Positions 27,892 through 38,046 of a stretch of 64,000 nt of DNA are shown piece by piece; positions within the stretch are counted from its first letter, which is position 1, and the number at the start of each line of letters is the position of its first letter. The position numbers were made by a program, and so were the translations under genes. The stretch lies in NCBI GenBank assembly GCA_042091375.1, contig JBELHO010000002.1, positions 1 to 64,000 of the forward strand, given 5' to 3'. Source of the DNA: JBELHO01 sp042091375 (GTDB lineage Bacteria > Pseudomonadota > Gammaproteobacteria > Enterobacterales > Alteromonadaceae). The notes beneath the pieces are model-generated. The model saw only the letters and a program-made list of their open reading frames with translations, did no database searches and was not told where the DNA came from.

Positions 27892-30765
27892 ATGTATAGT
27901 AACAACAAAATAGCTAAAGCAGTTCGTTTAGCGCTTGTAGCAGGTGCGACTACGACTGCACTTGCTATGCCGAGTGCAATGGCATTTGCTGAAGAAAACG
28001 CTGCCGAAGAATCAATTGAACGTATCGCGGTAACTGGTTCGCGTATTCGCAAGGCTGATTTCATTTCGAATGCACCTGTAGCAACACTTGAGCAAGAAGA
28101 GTTCACTTTAACAGCGACAGTTAACACTGAGTCATTACTTAATACATTACCTCAAGTTGTACCCGGTCTTGACCGTACATCAAACAACCCAGGTAACGGT
28201 ACTGCAACGGTAGACTTGCGCGGTTTAGGATCTAACCGAACCCTAGTACTTATTGATGGAACTCGCGCTGTACCAACAACTGCTGGTGGTAGCGTTGATA
28301 TTAACACTATCCCAACTTCATTGATCAAAACTGTTGAAGTATTAACAGGTGGTGCTTCTGCTGTTTATGGTTCTGACGCTGTATCTGGTGTTGTTAACTT
28401 CATCTTAAAGGATGACTTTGAAGGTGTCGAAGTAAGCACTGGCTATGAAGTAACTGAAAAAGGCGATGCCGGTATTTTCAATGTAGATTTAACTGTCGGT
28501 GGCAACTTTGCTGATGGCAAAGGTAATGCTGTATTCAATATGAGCTTTACTGATCGTGACGATTTGTTTCAAGGCGATCGCAGCTTTGCTGAGACTGCTT
28601 TTTTTGACGACGGTGAAGGTGGCTTAGAACCTGGCGGTTCATCTGGTGTTCCAGGAACTGGTATTTTTGCTGGTGGTTTCGGCGATTACTCACCTTCAAG
28701 TGGTATCATATTCAACCAAGACGGTAGCGTTCGTCCATTTGTTACCAGTGGCGATACTAATGACTTCTACAACTACGCGCCGGTAAACTATTTACAATTA
28801 CCACAAGAGCGTCATCAAATGACAGCACTTGGTCATTACGATATTAATGACAATACCACTGTTTACGGTCGTGCTATGTTCACTGATAGCCGTGTACCTT
28901 CACAATTGGCACCAACGCCAATTTTCCAAACAGCTTCCTTTACCTTAGATGGTAGCCCATTTATTACGCCTGAAGCACAACAAATTATTTCTGACGCTAT
29001 TGGCTCAGGTGTAGATACCGACGGTGATGGTATCGATGACGAAGCTAGTGCATTGTTGCGTCGTCGTTTACGAGAAGTTGGTCCTCGTCGTTCAGAAGAT
29101 GCCTTTACCTCTTTCCAATTTAAAGCAGGTATCAAAGGTTTCTTTGGTGAATCTAACTGGGGCTATGACGCATACTACCAAACAGGTAAAGTCAATAACT
29201 CTACTTCACAATTGGGTAACGTTAACCGCGATCGTTTCAACCAAGCTTTATTGCTTGACTTAGCTGCCGATCCATCAGGTGGTACTTGTCAAGACACTTC
29301 TGCCAATGGTTCAACTTCTGGTTGTGCACCAATTAATATTTTTGGTGAAGGTAACATTAGCCAAGCAGGTGCTGACTTCTTGAAAACTGCCGTAGCATCT
29401 ACAGCTGTATTTAACCAAAAAATCGCTGCATTTAACATTAACGGCGATACTGAAGGATGGTTCGAACTTCCAGGTGGCGCGATTGGTGTTGCTTTTGGTG
29501 CAGAGCACCGCGAAGAGACTTTTGAGTTCTTACCTTCACAAGATTTAGCTGCTGGAACCATCGCTGGTTTTAACGGTGCACCTGCACTTGCCGGTGGTCA
29601 AAAAGTTGATGAGTATTACATTGAAGCAGCATTGCCATTACTTGATGGTGCTCCTTTTGCTGAAATGTTAGAGTTAGAATTAGCTTATCGTTATGCCGAT
29701 TACGACACTGTTGGTTCAGTAGAGAGCTACAAAGTAGCTGGTTCATGGGTTCCTGTAGAAAACATTCGTTTTAGAGCTGGTTTTAATACCGCTGTTCGCG
29801 CGCCAAACATTGGTGAATTATTTGCTCCTCAAGCAGAAGGTTTCCCAGGTGCAGCTGATCCATGTTCTGCTTCAGGTGCTGTTGATACCAGTGCTGCTGT
29901 TCGCAGCTTGTGTGAAGCAACAGGTGTACCTAGCAATGTTGTATTCAGCCCAGCAATTAACCCTGCAGCAGGTCAAGTAAGAGCTGTTGGCGGTGGTAAT
30001 CCAAACTTGAAAGAAGAAGAAGCTGAAACATTGACTGTAGGTGCAGTATGGACGCCAACTGATGAATTCTCAATTAGTGTTGATTACTTCGATATCGAAA
30101 TTGATGATGCAGTTGCCGGCTTTGGTGGTGGTGCTAACAATATCTTAGCAACTTGTTACGATGTTAACGATCCAACGGGTGGTTTAGGCAGTGACTACTG
30201 TAATTCAATTAACCGTCGCGCTGATGGTACTATTGACTTCATCGCTACTGGCTCACAAAACGTTGCCTCTATTATTTTGAAAGGTTACGATGTTATTTCT
30301 AGCTATTCAATGGACTTGTACGAAGGTAATTTCTCCATAAACTACATAGGTACATACACTACGGATTCAACTTCAACAGCTTTTGCTGGTGCTGATGCTA
30401 TTACTTGTGCTGGTGAGTTTGGTGCCGATTGTGGTGAACCAACTCCAGAATACAAGCACCGTGTGACGTTCAAATGGTCTAATGATGACGTAACTGCGCA
30501 ATTATTGTGGCGTCACATTGGTGAAGTTGATGATGATGACGAAGAAACAGTGCAAACAGTTGATTCGATCAGTGGTAGAGATTACCTTGATGCATCAGCG
30601 ACTTACTTCATCTCAGATAACTATCGCATCACGGCTGGTGTAGATAACTTACTTGATAAGAAGCCACCAGTAATTGGTGACAATGATGAGCAAGCCAACA
30701 CTTGGCCTGCAACGTATGATGTTTTCGGTCGTACTTACTTTGTTAACTTTACTGCGTCATTTTAA
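27892..30765 (+). CDS. TonB-dependent outer-membrane receptor
   Basis: Large receptor of 957 residues. A signal peptide ends near residue 32 (LAMPSAMAFA), followed by a TonB-box-like segment IERIAVTGSRI. The plug domain (about 50-170) contains VDLRGLGSNRTLVLIDG and GASAVYGSDAVSGVVNFI; the beta-barrel follows, with RFRAGFNTAVRAPNIGELF and the terminal aromatic Phe required for outer-membrane assembly. The regular codon pattern suggests high expression. Substrate unknown; the plug style resembles receptors for large organic ligands (peptides or glycans) rather than ordinary siderophores. Confidence 0.92.
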   Translation: MYSNNKIAKAVRLALVAGATTTALAMPSAMAFAEENAAEESIERIAVTGSRIRKADFISNAPVATLEQEEFTLTATVNTESLLNTLPQVVPGLDRTSNNPGNGTATVDLRGLGSNRTLVLIDGTRAVPTTAGGSVDINTIPTSLIKTVEVLTGGASAVYGSDAVSGVVNFILKDDFEGVEVSTGYEVTEKGDAGIFNVDLTVGGNFADGKGNAVFNMSFTDRDDLFQGDRSFAETAFFDDGEGGLEPGGSSGVPGTGIFAGGFGDYSPSSGIIFNQDGSVRPFVTSGDTNDFYNYAPVNYLQLPQERHQMTALGHYDINDNTTVYGRAMFTDSRVPSQLAPTPIFQTASFTLDGSPFITPEAQQIISDAIGSGVDTDGDGIDDEASALLRRRLREVGPRRSEDAFTSFQFKAGIKGFFGESNWGYDAYYQTGKVNNSTSQLGNVNRDRFNQALLLDLAADPSGGTCQDTSANGSTSGCAPINIFGEGNISQAGADFLKTAVASTAVFNQKIAAFNINGDTEGWFELPGGAIGVAFGAEHREETFEFLPSQDLAAGTIAGFNGAPALAGGQKVDEYYIEAALPLLDGAPFAEMLELELAYRYADYDTVGSVESYKVAGSWVPVENIRFRAGFNTAVRAPNIGELFAPQAEGFPGAADPCSASGAVDTSAAVRSLCEATGVPSNVVFSPAINPAAGQVRAVGGGNPNLKEEEAETLTVGAVWTPTDEFSISVDYFDIEIDDAVAGFGGGANNILATCYDVNDPTGGLGSDYCNSINRRADGTIDFIATGSQNVASIILKGYDVISSYSMDLYEGNFSINYIGTYTTDSTSTAFAGADAITCAGEFGADCGEPTPEYKHRVTFKWSNDDVTAQLLWRHIGEVDDDDEETVQTVDSISGRDYLDASATYFISDNYRITAGVDNLLDKKPPVIGDNDEQANTWPATYDVFGRTYFVNFTASF

Positions 30766-30789
30766 TATCTAGTATATATTTTGACCTTA

Positions 30790-30818
30790 AAAGGTGAGCA
30801 TATGCTCACCTTTTTTTA
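30790..30818 (+). terminator. Rho-independent terminator after TonB receptor
   Basis: Stem AAGGTGAGCA (30791-30800) / TGCTCACCTT (30803-30812) with a two-base apex, then seven T in all. It lies between the receptor and the methyltransferase gene, so downstream genes are expected at a lower level than the receptor. Confidence 0.9.
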
Positions 30819-30839
30819 TATATGAGCGAATAATAAGCG

Positions 30840-31754
30840 ATGAATGAAGATAAATATTGGACCGAATATTGGCAAAAAGAGGGCAAGTCGGGCGAAGTGT
30901 TAGTCAGTAAGGATGGCAATAAGCCGGCTTATCTCAGTCGATTTTGGCAACATTATTTGACTAACATAGCGGCTGACAGTGTGGTTTTAGATATTGCCTG
31001 TGGTGGCGGTTCAATTTATCAGGACCTACCTGAGGATCACCAATACACTCTTTACGGTGCAGATATATCAGAGCAAGCACTTAAATATTTGCGTGATAAC
31101 ATTAGTGGAGTGATAGCTTTGCAATGCGCATCTGATCAGGTTCCCCTAAAAAGTCAATCTGTCGATATCATTGTCAGTCAATTTGGTATTGAATACTCAG
31201 GTACTAGGGGCTTTAAAGAGGCGTTCAGGTTACTCAAGGCAAACGGCAGTTTTAGTTTTATAAGCCATTATAAAGGTGGCGTTATTGATGCTGTTAACCA
31301 ACAACAATTAGTAGGGGTTAAATTAATAAAAGAGTTATCTTTTATTGCTAAAGCTAAAGCACTTGCAACAGTGGTGTATAATGATAAACAAGCTGAATTT
31401 GACCAAGTATTTGCTGCGTTTTCGGCAGTAGAGCCTAAATTGCATGACTATACACAGAAAGTTGCTACAGGTTTACATGCGCATCTTTATAACGGGTTTA
31501 GACAAATGTTGACCCATAGAGAAAAATATCACTGTGCTGATGTCATCCAATGGTTGGATAATATTGCCACTGAATTAGAAGTCAATCTCATACGCTTGCA
31601 AAGCATGTGTGACGCTGCTTTTTCTGCACAGGATTTAGCAAAATTAAAGGCGGAATTCACTGATACAGTCGATTTTGATTACACTCCCTTTTATGGTGAG
31701 CATGAAAAAATGCCTCTAGCTTGGCATATCTCTGGGCAAAAAGGTTGCAAGTAA
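30840..31754 (+). CDS. SAM-dependent methyltransferase
   Basis: Class I methyltransferase of 304 residues. Motif I is VLDIACGGGSIY (about 52-63), followed by LYGADIS (motif II Asp) and SQFGIEYS. The acceptor cannot be identified. The ATG is preceded by only a weak ribosome site. It starts 22 bases after the receptor terminator, and the next gene starts one base after its stop, so it forms a two-gene unit with the TPR/oxygenase protein. Confidence 0.85.
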   Translation: MNEDKYWTEYWQKEGKSGEVLVSKDGNKPAYLSRFWQHYLTNIAADSVVLDIACGGGSIYQDLPEDHQYTLYGADISEQALKYLRDNISGVIALQCASDQVPLKSQSVDIIVSQFGIEYSGTRGFKEAFRLLKANGSFSFISHYKGGVIDAVNQQQLVGVKLIKELSFIAKAKALATVVYNDKQAEFDQVFAAFSAVEPKLHDYTQKVATGLHAHLYNGFRQMLTHREKYHCADVIQWLDNIATELEVNLIRLQSMCDAAFSAQDLAKLKAEFTDTVDFDYTPFYGEHEKMPLAWHISGQKGCK

Positions 31755-31755
31755 T

Positions 31756-33564
31756 ATGTCTGAACTTAACTCAGCTATTACCGCTCACCAACAAAATAAT
31801 TTGCCACTGGCAAAGAAGTTATACTTACAGCATCTCAGTAAATTTAAACGTGATCCCAACGCTAATCAGTTAATAGCAATAATTTACCTTGGTGAAGGAC
31901 ATATAAATGATGCGATTGCGCATTTGCAATTATCATTAAAAGTAGCACCAAAACAACCGCATGTTTGGTGTAATTTAGCCGTTTGTTACAACCAACAACA
32001 GCAAATCGATAAAGCTATTGATTGTTATCAACATGCCTTGTCTTATGACAAAAGAAATATTACCGCTTATAAAGATTTAGCCAAAATCCTCAGAGCAAAC
32101 AAGGCTTTTGCGCAGGCCGAGCTATTGATTAATAAGGCAGAGGACAATGTCAGTAACCACCCCGATATTATTGATGAAAAAGTAAAATTATATGATGCGC
32201 AGGGGCGAAGTAATGACTTAATTATGTTGTTTCGTCACTTACAATCGGTAGGTTGTTTAACTCAACAATATTGTTTCAATTTAGCGCTGTTATTGCGCAT
32301 AGATGGCCAAGCTGAGCAGGCTCTTAGTTATTTTCGACAACTTGAGCAACAAGGTATGGATAATTTTCAATTAAACCATAACTTAGGTAATGTACACTCT
32401 GATCTTGGCCAATTGTCATTGGCAATAGATTATTATCGCAAGTCAATAGCACACAACCCCCTATACTTAGAAAGCCACATTAATTTGAATGAGTTGTTGT
32501 GGGAAACAGGGCAAACTGAACATTTTTTGTCATCTTATTTACATGTGTTAGCAACTCATCCAGCAGATCCTAGCTTGACCTTTGCCTATGCCAAAGCATT
32601 AGTACGTACTAATAATATTGAGCAAACAATACATTTTTTGACTCACTTACCTGAAGTATTAAAACAACATGCTGATTATTATTACTTGATGGGTCAATGC
32701 TTAATGGAACAAAAGCAATATCAACAGGCACTTGCTTGGCAAGCGCAGGGGATAGGTTTGATTGATAGTCAAGGGCTACACATAATAAGTTATGCAAGGA
32801 ACCTGATAAAATGTAATAAAAGTGATATTGCTGAGCCATTGTTAAGCGCTTATTTGAAAAAGTATCCAGATGATCAATCTGCAATTGCTTGTCTTAGTGT
32901 TTGCTGGCGATTGGCAAACTTGGATCAAGAGTCTCTTATTAATGACTATCAACACATGGTTAAAGTATATGATGTGGTTGAACCTAGTAGCTCACAAACT
33001 AGCCAAGAGTACTGTCAGCAACTTAATGAATATTTATCGCGATTGCATACTGCGAAGAATCAACCATTAGAGCAGACTCTATACAAAGGGACGCAAACCA
33101 GAGGTAACCTGTTTGCTGATAATGATCCTGTGATCACTGCTCTCGTTAATAAACTATCTGTATGCATAGATACATATATTAATGAACTGACTGAAAACAC
33201 TTGTGAGTATAGTATAAAAAGAGCTGAAAACTACCGCTTTGCCGGCTCATGGTCGGTTAGGTTAAACAAACAAGGTTATCACGGTGTTCACGTACACCCT
33301 ATGGGATGGTTAAGCGCAGTATTTTATGTTGAAGTACCTAACAGCGATGAAAAATCATTAGCAAATAAAGCGGGGTGGCTTAAATTTGGGGAGTCTGATC
33401 TAGTTGATGCTGCTAAGTTACCTGCAGCTCACTTTGTACAACCCAGAGCGGGTCAAGTAGTTATTTTTCCATCATATATGTGGCATGGCACTGTGCCGCT
33501 GTTAGAGGTTGGGCAGAGAACTACTATTGCTTTTGATGTAGCCAAAACACAACCTATCAAGTAA
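31756..33564 (+). CDS. Tetratricopeptide-repeat protein with C-terminal 2OG-Fe(II) oxygenase domain
   Basis: A 602-residue fusion. Residues 1 to about 390 contain TPR helices (for example PHVWCNLAVCYNQQQQIDKAIDCYQHAL). The C-terminal 130 residues fit the putative 2-oxoglutarate oxygenase family PF13759: AGSWSVRLNKQGYHGVHVHP, SAVFYVEVP, distal iron ligand in SYMWHGTVP, and the 2OG-binding Arg in RTTIAFDV. No signal peptide, so cytosolic. TPR-oxygenases of this sort probably hydroxylate a protein or peptide substrate held by the repeats. Linked with methyltransferase and TonB receptor. Confidence 0.85.
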   Translation: MSELNSAITAHQQNNLPLAKKLYLQHLSKFKRDPNANQLIAIIYLGEGHINDAIAHLQLSLKVAPKQPHVWCNLAVCYNQQQQIDKAIDCYQHALSYDKRNITAYKDLAKILRANKAFAQAELLINKAEDNVSNHPDIIDEKVKLYDAQGRSNDLIMLFRHLQSVGCLTQQYCFNLALLLRIDGQAEQALSYFRQLEQQGMDNFQLNHNLGNVHSDLGQLSLAIDYYRKSIAHNPLYLESHINLNELLWETGQTEHFLSSYLHVLATHPADPSLTFAYAKALVRTNNIEQTIHFLTHLPEVLKQHADYYYLMGQCLMEQKQYQQALAWQAQGIGLIDSQGLHIISYARNLIKCNKSDIAEPLLSAYLKKYPDDQSAIACLSVCWRLANLDQESLINDYQHMVKVYDVVEPSSSQTSQEYCQQLNEYLSRLHTAKNQPLEQTLYKGTQTRGNLFADNDPVITALVNKLSVCIDTYINELTENTCEYSIKRAENYRFAGSWSVRLNKQGYHGVHVHPMGWLSAVFYVEVPNSDEKSLANKAGWLKFGESDLVDAAKLPAAHFVQPRAGQVVIFPSYMWHGTVPLLEVGQRTTIAFDVAKTQPIK

Positions 33565-33671
33565 GTGATATATTAAGTTTGGTTTGCTTTATTTGTTGCC
33601 TAGTTTTTTAACTGGTCTAAGAATAAAACAATAATAAATTCAAAAGATATAAACTGATGTTAAATAGGTGG

Positions 33672-34730
33672 TTAGGGAATTGCCGCAAACGTCAAACGCA
33701 GCATTTTGTAGAAGTCTGCTTCTTCGTAGTGCACATCACTTTCGGTGTCAACTCGATGTACCATCACCATATTTTTACTCGGGTAAATACCTAGCATATG
33801 GATCCCTAAACCGGTGTGATAAAAACTGGTTCTTTGCTCAGGGGCGGCTTTTTCATTCCTTACTACTCTCCATAACATACCATAACCTAGACCTCTGTTG
33901 GCATCGTATAGGGAGTATAACTGTGTACTTTTATCTATCCAATCTTTACTTATTATCTGCTTACCTTGCCATTGACCATGTTGCAAATACAATTGACCAA
34001 ATAAGGCTAAATCATGCGAAGAAAGCCTAAAGTGATAGGCTGGAAACTGTGATTTATGTCGTTCAAACTGATAAAAACCATCGATATCTTTGCTATAGAC
34101 ATCGTTGTTATTTGTATCTAAGGTTTGGAACACACCTTGATAATGTTTCATTTTTAGGGGCTGTGCAATTTTTTCAAGAAAAGCCCGATATACAGATTTA
34201 CCTGATAGCTTTTCATATATATGACCCGCAACATTAAAATCCCAATTATTGTAATAATAGTGTTCATTGGGTTGATATTGACCGCGTGCAGGCATTGTTT
34301 TCAGCATACCATCGTTAACCGCTGCGGCAGGAAGGTAAATACCGGAACGAGATTTTAAAACATCCGAGAATTTTGCTTGCAGTTCTTGTTTAGTTAACGA
34401 GGTCGGCTGATCATCTACGTGTAATGAGTCTAGAGTTTGCTCTAATGAAATATTCCCAGCATCAACCTCTATACCTATTAGTGCATTGAGTAATGCTTTG
34501 CGAATAGAGTGAACCAGATGTTTTTTTTCAGTGTTGCCCCATTTAAACACCTCTTTACCATCGACAACAATTAACATAGATGATGCGTTTGATTGATTGA
34601 GATGTTCTGTCAGTGCCTTAAATTTGCTGTTATCGCCTTTACTAAAGGTTGTGTCTGCGCAACTGGCAGGGGCTGGAAATATCAATGCAAAGGCAGCCAA
34701 TAAAAGATAAGTTATGTTGAAATTCTTCAT
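33672..34730 (-). CDS. Beta-lactamase-related serine hydrolase, secreted
   Basis: Class C beta-lactamase/DD-peptidase fold protein of 352 residues with a signal peptide (cleaved near PASCADT). The SxxK motif is SIRK (about 80-83), YxN is YYNN, and the third motif is HTG in FYHTGLGIH. Class C fold proteins of this branch are usually esterases or peptidases, not resistance enzymes. No partner genes: pldA lies 28 bases upstream on the same strand. Confidence 0.82.
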   Translation of the reverse strand: MKNFNITYLLLAAFALIFPAPASCADTTFSKGDNSKFKALTEHLNQSNASSMLIVVDGKEVFKWGNTEKKHLVHSIRKALLNALIGIEVDAGNISLEQTLDSLHVDDQPTSLTKQELQAKFSDVLKSRSGIYLPAAAVNDGMLKTMPARGQYQPNEHYYYNNWDFNVAGHIYEKLSGKSVYRAFLEKIAQPLKMKHYQGVFQTLDTNNNDVYSKDIDGFYQFERHKSQFPAYHFRLSSHDLALFGQLYLQHGQWQGKQIISKDWIDKSTQLYSLYDANRGLGYGMLWRVVRNEKAAPEQRTSFYHTGLGIHMLGIYPSKNMVMVHRVDTESDVHYEEADFYKMLRLTFAAIP

Positions 34731-34758
34731 TGCTTGTCAGTTTTTAGTGACTGTTTAG

Positions 34759-35757
34759 TTAAAAGTAGTTAGTTAACGCAATCCCCAACCCTATTTTTTG
34801 TTGACGGTGATCATAGTCAATTAAACTTTCACCGTAACCATTAAAATATTGCGCATATCCCAATAAACGTCCCCAGAGAGGGTAGGTAACATCTAATTGT
34901 AAAGCACCATTATTGGTTGAAAAATTCTGTCTGGCCATAGCGGTAAATTCAAACTTATTCCAATGGTAACCCAATGTTAGTTCAAAATTGCCCATGTAAT
35001 CAGCGATGTCAGGATTGTCATCTCCTTCTGTCGCTAAAGGAGTGAGCTTCTCATCCTCTTTGAGTCGATACCAAGGTCTTAAGGCCATTATAAAGTCGTC
35101 TTTTTCGAAAATAAATTCTGTATAAACTCTATTCCAACTTCTCGATAATAATTGTGAACGGCCGTTAGATTGGTGTTCTAAACCTATACCTAGTGATACA
35201 TTGCCACCAAAAGGATGCCATTTAGTTGGTGCAACATAAAACACCTCTGGTTGATAGTTTGTTTCGCGAAACGGTTTAGAGATATTTTCTGAATATATTT
35301 GCCACCATGAAACAATAGTCATGCCAAAATACAGCTGGTCGTAATCAAAAAACAAACTTTCAGTGTTAATAGGTATTTTAATACTCAATTGGTATTTCGA
35401 TTCAATGTCATCAAAATTGTCGCCAAAAGCATCAATGGCCTCATAGGGCTCATAGTTAAAATTATCTGTATAAGTAATAGGTAAAATATAATTGGTTTTA
35501 TGAGGTGTGATCACGAAGGGATTAAACTCACTTTCAAGTTCGGCAACATAGCGTTTAGATAAACCGACATCCGTTTGTTTTTTACTTACAGTTTCAACTG
35601 CACAAAGGGCTTTAATTTCGGCAACACTTTGATGAGGCTTTGCCGCTTTTAAACTTTTTAACAAACACTCATCGCTTGTTGTTGCTGAATTATTTTCAGC
35701 GACACTAAAAAAACTCACTAGCCCAAAAACTAATAATATGACTTGGGTTAACCTCAT
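34759..35757 (-). CDS. pldA: Outer-membrane phospholipase A
   Basis: Calcium-dependent beta-barrel enzyme hydrolysing phospholipids that reach the outer leaflet. The active-site His and Ser are in GLEHQSNGRS, and the C-terminus YDHRQQKIGLGIALTNYF ends in Phe as for barrel proteins. The chosen ATG at 35757 begins MRLTQVILLVFGLVSFFSVAE, a signal peptide, with AAGG before it; a longer frame adds 25 residues that do not fit. Length 332 residues, a little longer than E. coli PldA (289). Confidence 0.9.
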   Translation of the reverse strand: MRLTQVILLVFGLVSFFSVAENNSATTSDECLLKSLKAAKPHQSVAEIKALCAVETVSKKQTDVGLSKRYVAELESEFNPFVITPHKTNYILPITYTDNFNYEPYEAIDAFGDNFDDIESKYQLSIKIPINTESLFFDYDQLYFGMTIVSWWQIYSENISKPFRETNYQPEVFYVAPTKWHPFGGNVSLGIGLEHQSNGRSQLLSRSWNRVYTEFIFEKDDFIMALRPWYRLKEDEKLTPLATEGDDNPDIADYMGNFELTLGYHWNKFEFTAMARQNFSTNNGALQLDVTYPLWGRLLGYAQYFNGYGESLIDYDHRQQKIGLGIALTNYF

Positions 35758-35972
35758 GATAATACCTTTCCTATTCCTGCAGTGTAAGTAACATTTATGA
35801 TCAGCGACATAGTAATAAAATAAGTGTAACAACTGTTATTTAAACTGCTATCGCCACAGAAAGTTTTCGAGCCGCTTTAACTTTGTATACCGACATCAAG
35901 TTTTAACGAATTGTCTAGCAAGTATATATCAGTTTTTGATGACTGGCTGTATTAGTCATAAAAAACTATGTG

Positions 35973-36013
35973 ATATCTAACACATAACTGCTCGACACTT
36001 ATATGTTAGATAT
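35973..36013. repeat. 10-bp inverted repeat between fumC and pldA
   Basis: ATATCTAACA (35973-35982) and TGTTAGATAT (36004-36013) are perfect inverted copies, 21 bases apart, in the 303-base gap downstream of fumC and upstream of pldA. No T run follows on either strand. It could be a weak terminator of fumC or an operator; nothing else is seen in this gap. Confidence 0.5.
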
Positions 36014-36060
36014 ACGCTAATGAAATAAAAGCCAATAATATGCCATTAATGTCAACACAA

Positions 36061-37443
36061 TTATTGTTGAATTCCACCTAAAGTCAATTTTCGTGGCGCA
36101 AGTAAACGCTCAAGTTCTTGTTTATCCAGTGCTGTGTGCTCTATGGCAACATCAATAATTGGACGGTTTTGTTGATAGGCCATTTTGGCGATTTCAGCTG
36201 CTTTGGCGTAGCCTATAATTGGATTAAGGGCTGTGACTAAAATTGGGTTCTTGGCAAGTGACTCTTCGAGTTTACTGGCATTGACGGTAAAGGTTGTAAT
36301 TGCCTTGTCAGCCAATAGTATACTGATATTCGATAATAAATTAATACTTTCTAAAGTATTTTTGGCGATAAGGGGTAACATAACATTGAGTTCAAAGTTA
36401 CCCGATTGGCCTGCAATAGTAATACTTGCATCATTGCCTATTACTTGCGCTGCTACCATAGTTGCAGCCTCGGGGATCACGGGGTTTACTTTACCTGGCA
36501 TTATTGATGATCCCGGTTGTAATGTGGGTAATTCTATTTCACCTAATCCCGATAGTGGTCCTGAATTCATCCAACGCAAATCGTTAGCAATTTTCATTAA
36601 AGACACTGCGGTTGTTTTAAGTTGTCCCGATAAACCCACCACTATATCTTGCGAGCTAATGTGGGTGAAAAAATTTTTTGCGGGGGTAAATTTTAGTTTT
36701 GTTGTTGTTGATAATGCTGTACAGAACTGGTTGGCAAACTCTGCATGGGCATTAATCCCTGTACCAACAGCGGTGCCTCCTTGAGCCAAGGTGTGTAATT
36801 GATGTTGAGTATGTTTTATGCTGGCTATGTTTTGACCGATTTGATCTGCCCACGCGTTTAGCGCTTGAGCCATAGTGATTGGCATCGCATCCATCAAATG
36901 GGTTCTGCCGGTTTTTACATAAATTTCTACCTCCTCAGCTTTATTAACAATCGCTTTCTGTAAATACTCTAAAGCAGGCAGTAACTTGTTGTTGACCTCT
37001 AGTGCGGCACTTATATGAATGGCTGAAGGGATCACATCATTGCTGCTTTGCCCGTAATTAACATGATCATTAGCACTGACTGGCGAGCCTAAAATGTTGG
37101 TTGCCAGAGTTGCCAATACCTCGTTAGCGTTCATGTTAGAACTAGTGCCTGATCCGGTTTGAAATACATCAACTGGAAAGTGCTCGATATAATTCTCTGC
37201 TAATAAATTATCTACTGCAGCAATAATGGCGTCTGCCATAGACGATGGAATTTGCTGAAGATTTTTATTGGCAATAGCTGATGCTTGTTTTGCTAGTAAT
37301 AGCGCGTGAATGAACGCTTTAGGCATAGCTTGACCACTGATTGGAAAATTGTTTATGGCACGCTGAGTTTGCGCTGAATATAACGCTTTTTCAGGTACTT
37401 GTAGTTCTCCCATACTGTCTTGTTCGATACGAAAATTGGTCAT
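36061..37443 (-). CDS. fumC: Class II fumarate hydratase
   Basis: Interconverts fumarate and malate in the TCA cycle; the iron-independent form. The 460 residues contain the family signature GSSIMPGKVNP and HVNYGQSSNDV, with catalytic Ser in the GSS loop. The start at 37443 (MTNFRIEQDSMGE) has AAGGAG upstream; a longer frame adds 16 residues that do not fit. A small unknown gene lies 28 bases upstream and may be co-transcribed. Confidence 0.95.
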   Translation of the reverse strand: MTNFRIEQDSMGELQVPEKALYSAQTQRAINNFPISGQAMPKAFIHALLLAKQASAIANKNLQQIPSSMADAIIAAVDNLLAENYIEHFPVDVFQTGSGTSSNMNANEVLATLATNILGSPVSANDHVNYGQSSNDVIPSAIHISAALEVNNKLLPALEYLQKAIVNKAEEVEIYVKTGRTHLMDAMPITMAQALNAWADQIGQNIASIKHTQHQLHTLAQGGTAVGTGINAHAEFANQFCTALSTTTKLKFTPAKNFFTHISSQDIVVGLSGQLKTTAVSLMKIANDLRWMNSGPLSGLGEIELPTLQPGSSIMPGKVNPVIPEAATMVAAQVIGNDASITIAGQSGNFELNVMLPLIAKNTLESINLLSNISILLADKAITTFTVNASKLEESLAKNPILVTALNPIIGYAKAAEIAKMAYQQNRPIIDVAIEHTALDKQELERLLAPRKLTLGGIQQ

Positions 37444-37471
37444 GGTAATACTCCTTTGCAGATAGGTAATT

Positions 37472-37828
37472 TTAATCAAAGATATTGTCAACAGAGATAA
37501 ATGCGACTTTATTAGATAATGTCTTCAAGCGATGCACTGACTCGTTGCAGTCAGTTAGTTTATGAAGTGAGTGAAGCGGTTGATATATATTGTCTAAACA
37601 TATTTGCCGCCAAATGTTGCTAATTAATGCATCTTCTATGGTGTTAACTAACAGATGAAATTGCGCTTCATATTGATGGCGTTTAAGCTCGGTAGTTGGT
37701 AAATCGACAATGTGCTGTTCTTCTAGTTTAAGCCATGTTTTTATCAGTAATGGGTTTTCTGGCTGGTGTCCCCAGCGTATTTTTCGTTTGATCAAGGCTA
37801 AATCAACCAATGAATTTTGCGCAGACAT
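37472..37828 (-). CDS. Hypothetical small protein upstream of fumC
   Basis: Unrecognised 118-residue protein beginning MSAQNSLVDLALIKRKIRWGH. This start is preferred over the one at 37870 because GGA stands 9 bases upstream. It is soluble, with no signal or membrane segment, and contains KLEEQHIVDLPTTELKRHQYEAQ. The conserved-looking RKIRWGHQPENPLLIKTW suggests a genuine family, but I cannot name it. fumC lies just downstream. Confidence 0.55.
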   Translation of the reverse strand: MSAQNSLVDLALIKRKIRWGHQPENPLLIKTWLKLEEQHIVDLPTTELKRHQYEAQFHLLVNTIEDALISNIWRQICLDNIYQPLHSLHKLTDCNESVHRLKTLSNKVAFISVDNIFD

Positions 37829-38046
37829 ATTATATCCGTGATAAGTGGCTAAAATTGTTAAAAAGTTCATTATCTAAACTATTTCTAATTGGGCGATATG
37901 TTAATGCTAATGATTATTGTTTGCAATAAGTGTTTTGAATAAGGTAATATTTAACACATCAGCAGGTCTTTAAAAAAATGACCAAAACTACATTTTATGA
38001 CTTTTTGATTGCATCTATCAGATATAGTCTATGATCAGGAAAAAAT

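Noticed and set aside
33668..34030. 120-codon frame opposite the serine hydrolase at 33672
   Set aside because: Antisense to a gene with clear signal peptide and catalytic motifs.
36233..36784. 183-codon open frame opposite fumC
   Set aside because: Antisense shadow of the strongly conserved fumC gene; no ribosome site.
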